Origin: Pelobacter sp. UBA6093
Lineage (GTDB): Bacteria; Desulfobacterota; Desulfuromonadia; Desulfuromonadales; Syntrophotaleaceae
Direction of reading: 5' to 3'
Length of the DNA: 28,171 bases
Assembly: GCA_002435955.1 (NCBI GenBank)
Contig: DIWZ01000036.1
Span: 33,840 to 62,010, forward strand
In this document: piece by piece, positions 24,730 to 28,171 of the stretch
Layout of the letters: each line of letters opens with the position of its first letter
Numbering within the stretch: the first letter of the stretch is position 1
The notes under the pieces: generated by a model
Databases searched by the model: none
Told to the model about the DNA's origin: nothing
The model's input: only the letters and a program-made list of their open reading frames with translations
Made by a program: the position numbers and the translations under genes

Positions 24730-24896
24730 CTAGGAGCCTGTAACCCATAATCTTTCGCACCTTGCTTGTTCTTTGCCGCGTCAGCTACGTTCCGATTTCA
24801 GCTGCTTAGCTACGGCTAGGCAGAAGAAATCGCGCCTTACTGACACGTCAAAGCCCTACGCAATCCCTCGAAAGCCTATGGGTTACAGGGTACTAG
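24730..24896. mobile_element. MITE-like palindromic element, no coding capacity
   Basis: The ends are inverted repeats: CTAGnnnCCTGTAACCCATA on the left matches the complement of TATGGGTTACAGGnnnCTAG on the right. Complementarity continues inward in blocks (CTTTCG/CGAAAG, CTTTG/CAAAG, GTCAG/CTGAC, GATTTC/GAAATC) to a short centre near 24815. The whole 167-base unit can fold into one long imperfect hairpin. No transposase is present. The right end includes the stop codon of the adjacent L,D-transpeptidase gene. This is typical of miniature inverted-repeat or REP-like elements moved in trans. Confidence 0.8.
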
Positions 24897-25906
24897 GGCC
24901 TTATCTCAACAATCGTACCATTTGGCACCAACTTGCCAATTTCCTCAATTTCTTTGTTCGTTACAGCAATACACCCTTTGGTCCAGTCAACCTCTGTGTG
25001 GGCATCACCAACCCATGAAAAACCATTCTTAATGCCGTGGATCATGATGTCTCCGCCTGGAGAAACTCCTAATTTTTTTGCTCGCTTTTTGTCTCTCTCG
25101 TTGGGATAGGAAATATGAAGAGATCGGTAATAGGAGCTGTCCTTGTTTCTTGAATCGATAAAGTAGGTTCCCTCCGGGGTTTTGTTATCGCCTTGCCTTT
25201 CTTTTGGACCATTCGGGTTCCCCCCCAAGGCTATCTTGTAGGTTTTGAGCACCTCACCCTTTGCGATCAACATCAATCGTCGTTCTTTTTTTTCTACCAG
25301 GATCTTATCTGCCGATCCCTTCTGGATTGCAAAATCAAAAGCCTTCTGTTCGAGCAACTTAATCTTATTTTGCAGTTCAATAATCTCATTCTCCTTGCTT
25401 TTAACCTCTTGTTTGAGAGTCTCAATTTGTGTTTGTTGCGTGGTAATCGTCTTGTCCTTGATAGCGACATTATTGATAGAAAATATCATCATCTCACTGT
25501 CTTGCCTGAACCCACTCCCGGGGTAATCCTTTATGAGTTTCTGAAAACATTCCAAGGATTTCTGATAATCTTTTTGGTCATTCTTCGGATACGCATAAAC
25601 AATTCCCATCTCGAAAAGAACCCTGTCTCCCGCCGTGGGATATTTTTCAATAATCTGCTCATATTTGTTCAGCGAGGCCTGGTAGCTTCCCTGGCTAAAT
25701 AAATCATTCGCTTCTTCGAAGGTTGACTTGGCCTGAAATCCTCCATCAAAGAGACTGCATCCGGATAGTAGAATTGGTGTTACCATGATGCAGATAAGAA
25801 AAAAGCAAAGGTGCTCACCCATCCTGCTCTGTTTGCTAGCCATATATGCCGAAAACGGTCTAAACCTGTTAGACAGTACAATTTGGAAGATTCTCAGGTC
25901 CCTCAT
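24893..25906 (-). CDS. Lipoprotein L,D-transpeptidase (YkuD) with repeat and coiled-coil region
   Basis: A 337-residue protein. The start is set at the ATG with AAGGAG 7 bases upstream, which gives a long n-region before the membrane segment FFLICIMVTPILLSGC with lipid Cys50. Next comes a TPR/YbgF-like region (ANDLFSQGSYQASLNKYEQIIEKYP, KSLECFQKLIKDYPGSG), then a coiled coil (QTQIETLKQEVKSKENEIIELQNKIKLLEQ) and a YkuD domain at about 200-337 with MIHGIKNG and catalytic Cys312 in TKGCIAV. YkuD enzymes make 3-3 cross-links in peptidoglycan or attach lipoproteins to it. It lies downstream of an Lpp-like gene and a second YkuD gene on the same strand. Confidence 0.92.
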   Translation of the reverse strand: MRDLRIFQIVLSNRFRPFSAYMASKQSRMGEHLCFFLICIMVTPILLSGCSLFDGGFQAKSTFEEANDLFSQGSYQASLNKYEQIIEKYPTAGDRVLFEMGIVYAYPKNDQKDYQKSLECFQKLIKDYPGSGFRQDSEMMIFSINNVAIKDKTITTQQTQIETLKQEVKSKENEIIELQNKIKLLEQKAFDFAIQKGSADKILVEKKERRLMLIAKGEVLKTYKIALGGNPNGPKERQGDNKTPEGTYFIDSRNKDSSYYRSLHISYPNERDKKRAKKLGVSPGGDIMIHGIKNGFSWVGDAHTEVDWTKGCIAVTNKEIEEIGKLVPNGTIVEIRP

Positions 25907-26020
25907 CCCCTCACTCCTTGGCGGAATCATCAGGAATATCTTGTGCCAGGAGTCTGTCGACAGAATCCCAGGAGTTTGATTTCCCGGTAAATGTTCGAAT
26001 GGTCCAGACAGACTTGAATA

Positions 26021-26064
26021 GATAATGAAATGGCAGGGTTTTGAGACCCTGCCACTTCATTATC
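26021..26064. terminator. Long stem-loop after the Lpp-like gene
   Basis: GATAATGAA-a-TGGCAGGGT pairs with ACCCTGCCA-c-TTCATTATC around a 6-base loop: 18 pairs with one mismatch. There is no clear U-run on either side. It separates the Lpp-like gene from the downstream transpeptidase gene and may end or protect the abundant Lpp-type mRNA. Confidence 0.65.
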
Positions 26065-26104
26065 CGGAGCACCAAAGGTAATGTTACCAGCTCCCAAAAC
26101 TGAC

Positions 26105-26407
26105 TTACTTCATCATCGATCTCTGGAAAGCGGAGTCAGCTCTTTGCGCCTTTTCATCTGCGATTCTTTCCCTTTCCAATGCCGCTTTTTCAGCTTCTTC
26201 GGCGCGAGCTGTGGCATCATCCGCCTGCAACTTGGCCGCATCGGCTGCAGCCTTGGCAGCTTGCGCATCCTGCAATGCCTGATCAGCTTTCGCATCAATC
26301 AGGTTTTGCTGTGCCTGCATTTTCTCGAGGTCACCGGATGTTGCACATCCAATCAACGTAATAGCGAGAAAAAACATCATTGAGATCAGCAAAAGACTTT
26401 TCTTCAT
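26105..26407 (-). CDS. Braun-type (Lpp/OprI-like) alanine-zipper lipoprotein
   Basis: A 100-residue protein with signal MKKSLLLISMMFFLAITLIGC and lipid Cys21. The mature 80 residues are one continuous Ala/Asp/Glu/Lys-rich helix (QALQDAQAAKAAADAAKLQADDATARAEEAEKAA..) like Lpp and OprI. It ends in MMK: a C-terminal Lys is the residue that L,D-transpeptidases join to meso-diaminopimelate in E. coli. The mature helix is about 22 residues longer than E. coli Lpp (58). AAGGAGGTGATTAGAG before ATG is a very strong ribosome-binding site, fitting an abundant protein. Two L,D-transpeptidase genes flank it on the same strand. Confidence 0.9.
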   Translation of the reverse strand: MKKSLLLISMMFFLAITLIGCATSGDLEKMQAQQNLIDAKADQALQDAQAAKAAADAAKLQADDATARAEEAEKAALERERIADEKAQRADSAFQRSMMK

Positions 26408-26504
26408 CTCTAATCACCTCCTTTCTGTTAGGTTTACCTCACCAGGAAGAGAAAACGCGTGAAATCCATAATAGCTCACCCGAACATAAGAAAAGGGGAA
26501 TCGG

Positions 26505-27731
26505 CTATCCCTTCTTGACAGGTTCAATCAATATACCATCTATGTCCAAATCAATTTTCAAACGTTTGGCTGCATCTTTGGCCTCATTGATATCATTGAA
26601 AGGGCCGGCGATAACACGGTAGCTATGGCTCTTTGACAACACCCTTGCCGGAATTTGCGGCCCCTGATGGTTGATAATGGCGGCAATCCTCAGAGCATCA
26701 ATCTCGTCGCGCACATCCGCAGCCAAAACATACCATGCATCCAGTTTCAGATCCGGTATCTCCGGTCTGCCATACAATGTGCCCGGGTGCGCGACTTTTA
26801 TGGGTTTTGCAGCCTCTTTTTCACTTCCTTGACGCATCTCGAAGATGGGGACAGGAATCCCTCGAGCCTCGGTCTGAACTTTCTTAACTTTTTTCCAGTC
26901 GAGCGTCTGAGTCGATTTCTTTTCAATATCTCTCAGTTTTGCATATATTTTCTCCAGTTCAACAGCACCCGAGTCTTCCAGGGGCGTATGAGCTTCCATG
27001 TAAAGTACTCCATCACGTTGGCCTATGAGATATGGCTGATTCACAATGGCTACAGGTGTATTAACCGGAGTATCCTTGTAGAGCAGCTTTACGCTTTCCG
27101 GATAGAGTCTCATACAGCCGTTGGTTGCTTTAAGGCCAACACTGGCCGGCTTGTTGGTACCATGGATCAAATAACCCGATTTACTTAAATAGAGCGCGTA
27201 TTCTCCCAAGGGATTTTCAGGTCCCGGCGGAACTTTTGCGGGTAGAATATCTCCTTTTTTTCGATGATCCGCAGCAATTGAAGCAGGCACATACCAGGTC
27301 GGCCGGGTAGCCTTGCGCGCCACACGCGTTTGGCCGATGGGCGTGGGTCGCTCTGCGGTTCCGACACCGACCGGGTAGGTCGACACCGCCAGTGACTTTC
27401 CATCCCCTTTATATTGAAAGAGCCTCATGGTGGCCAAGTTGACCACAATGCCTTTTCTGGGGGTGTCCGGCAGGATAAAACTCAGAGGCAACATAATACG
27501 CTCTCCAGCCTCAGGCACCCAGACATCTACCTCTGGATTTGCTGCACTGATTGCAGTGGTCCCCAAACTGAAGTGTCTTGCAATATCCGGTAACGTATCC
27601 CCCTTTTGAAGCCTGGTGACTGCCAGCCGACCAATGACGTCCTCTCCTTTTGCAACCGGAAAGTCATTTCGTTCGATGTCCTTTTCAAGATGGCCTGGAA
27701 AAAGCCGGGATTTCTCCTGAACACTTTTCAT
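26505..27731 (-). CDS. L,D-transpeptidase with LysM, YkuD and SPOR domains (ErfK/YbiS type)
   Basis: From the first ATG the protein has 408 residues: LysM-like segment at about 38-85 (LQKGDTLPDIARHFSLGTTAISAANP), YkuD domain at about 92-215 with LIHGTNKPASVG and catalytic Cys206 in TNGCMRLYP, a Pro/Lys linker, and a SPOR domain at about 330-405 (SYRVIAGPFNDINEAKDAAKRL). The ErfK/YbiS/YcfS group links Lpp-type lipoproteins to peptidoglycan. The ATG lacks a good ribosome-binding site. In the same frame upstream the codons read RLIALCLFIGSLNGCAV, a lipoprotein signal, back to ATT at 27833, which does have GAGGAAGG before it. The true start may therefore be ATT 27833 (442 residues), giving an outer-membrane-anchored enzyme. 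Confidence 0.92.
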   Translation of the reverse strand: MKSVQEKSRLFPGHLEKDIERNDFPVAKGEDVIGRLAVTRLQKGDTLPDIARHFSLGTTAISAANPEVDVWVPEAGERIMLPLSFILPDTPRKGIVVNLATMRLFQYKGDGKSLAVSTYPVGVGTAERPTPIGQTRVARKATRPTWYVPASIAADHRKKGDILPAKVPPGPENPLGEYALYLSKSGYLIHGTNKPASVGLKATNGCMRLYPESVKLLYKDTPVNTPVAIVNQPYLIGQRDGVLYMEAHTPLEDSGAVELEKIYAKLRDIEKKSTQTLDWKKVKKVQTEARGIPVPIFEMRQGSEKEAAKPIKVAHPGTLYGRPEIPDLKLDAWYVLAADVRDEIDALRIAAIINHQGPQIPARVLSKSHSYRVIAGPFNDINEAKDAAKRLKIDLDIDGILIEPVKKG

Positions 27732-27993
27732 AACAGCACATCCATTGAGAGATCCGATGAATAAACATAGAGCTATAAGACGAAACCAATTGGATAAAAG
27801 TAATTGGTCAACGATTCGGCACGTGGGTTTAATAAGGCACCTTCCTCAACAGTGAAAAATTCAGCAGGCATCCGTTTCTCTACTAATCAAAGATAACAAA
27901 CTTGCTGTTAATGTAAAACAATGTCCACCTTGCAATCTTGATGGCTGCAACGTCACCTTGAGAATTTTTCATGCTATTTCCGTGCCCGGACAC

Positions 27994-28037
27994 AAAAAAA
28001 CCGGGACCGAATATCGTGTGATATTTCGGCAACCCGG
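27994..28037 (-). terminator. Intrinsic terminator of the riboswitch-like leader
   Basis: On the minus strand CCGGG...CCGAAATATC-ACAC-GATATTCGG..CCCGG is followed by seven T. The 5' arm of its outer stem (CCGGG) overlaps the GCCGGGTTGCC end of the GEMM-like sequence, the arrangement of an attenuating riboswitch. The L,D-transpeptidase coding region begins about 160-260 bases downstream. Confidence 0.85.
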
Positions 28038-28090
28038 CTGTCGCAGTAAGACCCGCAGGCATTCCGCCCCATCCTTGCGAATGGTTAAGT
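28021..28090 (-). ncRNA. GEMM-I (cyclic di-GMP) riboswitch-like leader, degenerate 5' part
   Basis: The minus strand reads AACC-ATTC-GCAA-GGAT-GGGGCGGAATGCC-TGCGGGTC-TTACTGCGACA-GCCGGGTTGCCGAAAT. The 3' half fits the GEMM-I pattern (GGGTC..ACAGCCGGGTTGCCG), and a GNRA tetraloop hairpin lies at the right place. The usual GGCAAACC is here CTTAACC, and ACGCAAAGCC is GCGGAATGCC. The stacking A of the pocket seems kept, but the 5' ligand-contacting G and the first P1 strand appear lost. It precedes an overlapping terminator and the L,D-transpeptidase operon. It is either a diverged variant or a decayed riboswitch; ligand binding cannot be assumed. Confidence 0.55.
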
Positions 28091-28146
28091 TTTATCGTCT
28101 ACCTACTCAAACAATTTTATTGCGTTTTACATTTCAATAAGGGCTT

Positions 28147-28171
28147 GGAGCCTGTCGGACTATCCGGGCCG
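28147..28171 (+). repeat. Start of a dispersed repeat at the window edge
   Basis: GGAGCCTGTCGGAC at 28147-28160 matches 13 of 14 bases with the minus-strand GGAGGCTGTCGGAC at 18460-18473, and shares GGAGCCTGT with the left end of the palindromic element (24733-24741). It looks like the end of a recurrent intergenic repeat cut by the window. The rest of 27834-27993 shows no convincing gene. Confidence 0.4.

Noticed and set aside
27847..27972. Short ORFs in the leader after the riboswitch-like terminator (about 29 and 32 codons)
   Set aside because: They have weak ribosome-binding sites, no conserved character, and the second overlaps the lipoprotein signal in another frame.

Overview
The window looks like a chromosomal accessory-plus-housekeeping segment from a Gram-negative bacterium, most likely Desulfuromonadia (Desulfobacterota). 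The reasons are a homologue of the myxobacterial MXAN_5187 family, a GEMM-type riboswitch sequence, sigma-54 promoters, a DUF4070-type radical-SAM remnant, and many lipoproteins and outer-membrane-linked proteins. The lineage is inferred from gene content only. No rRNA, tRNA, CRISPR array or intact insertion sequence is visible.

Bases 1-13,300 (mostly + strand) form a stress and envelope island. It holds an Fe/Mn superoxide dismutase, a 34-residue membrane peptide, and a catalase fragment spliced to a hydrolase fragment (both broken). Next come a phospholipase-D/cardiolipin-synthase-like lipoprotein and a fusion of an alkaline-phosphatase-fold domain with an endonuclease/exonuclease/phosphatase domain. 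Two small stress clusters follow. The first is CsbD, a triple-BON protein and two tiny membrane peptides (5.9-7.5 kb). The second is a Thivi_2564-like/ABM fusion, a BON lipoprotein, a PAS histidine kinase and a coiled-coil stress protein (9.6-12.8 kb). Each cluster is preceded by a -24/-12 (sigma-54) promoter. The two promoter regions align without a gap over about 145 bases, including a distal CCGTCA...TGACGG element at identical spacing. An ABC-2 exporter lies between the clusters. A doubly deleted radical-SAM gene closes the island.

Bases 13,300-20,900 are housekeeping. A zinc-uptake locus (zur-znuC-znuB diverging from znuA) shares one Zur-type palindrome. glmU and glmS (UDP-GlcNAc synthesis) follow on the minus strand, then an MXAN_5187-like gene facing a small thioredoxin-like gene.

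Bases 21,200-28,171 carry a large PAS-GGDEF-EAL c-di-GMP enzyme and a 167-base palindromic MITE-like element. A minus-strand envelope cluster follows: a LysM-YkuD-SPOR L,D-transpeptidase, a Braun-type (Lpp-like) lipoprotein ending in lysine, and a second lipoprotein L,D-transpeptidase. Upstream of this cluster lies a degenerate GEMM (c-di-GMP riboswitch-like) sequence with an intrinsic terminator. Taken together this reads as a peptidoglycan/outer-membrane tethering module that is, or once was, under cyclic-dinucleotide control. The observations I rate highest are the twin sigma-54 regulatory modules, this tethering module with its riboswitch relic, and the unusual gene fusions.
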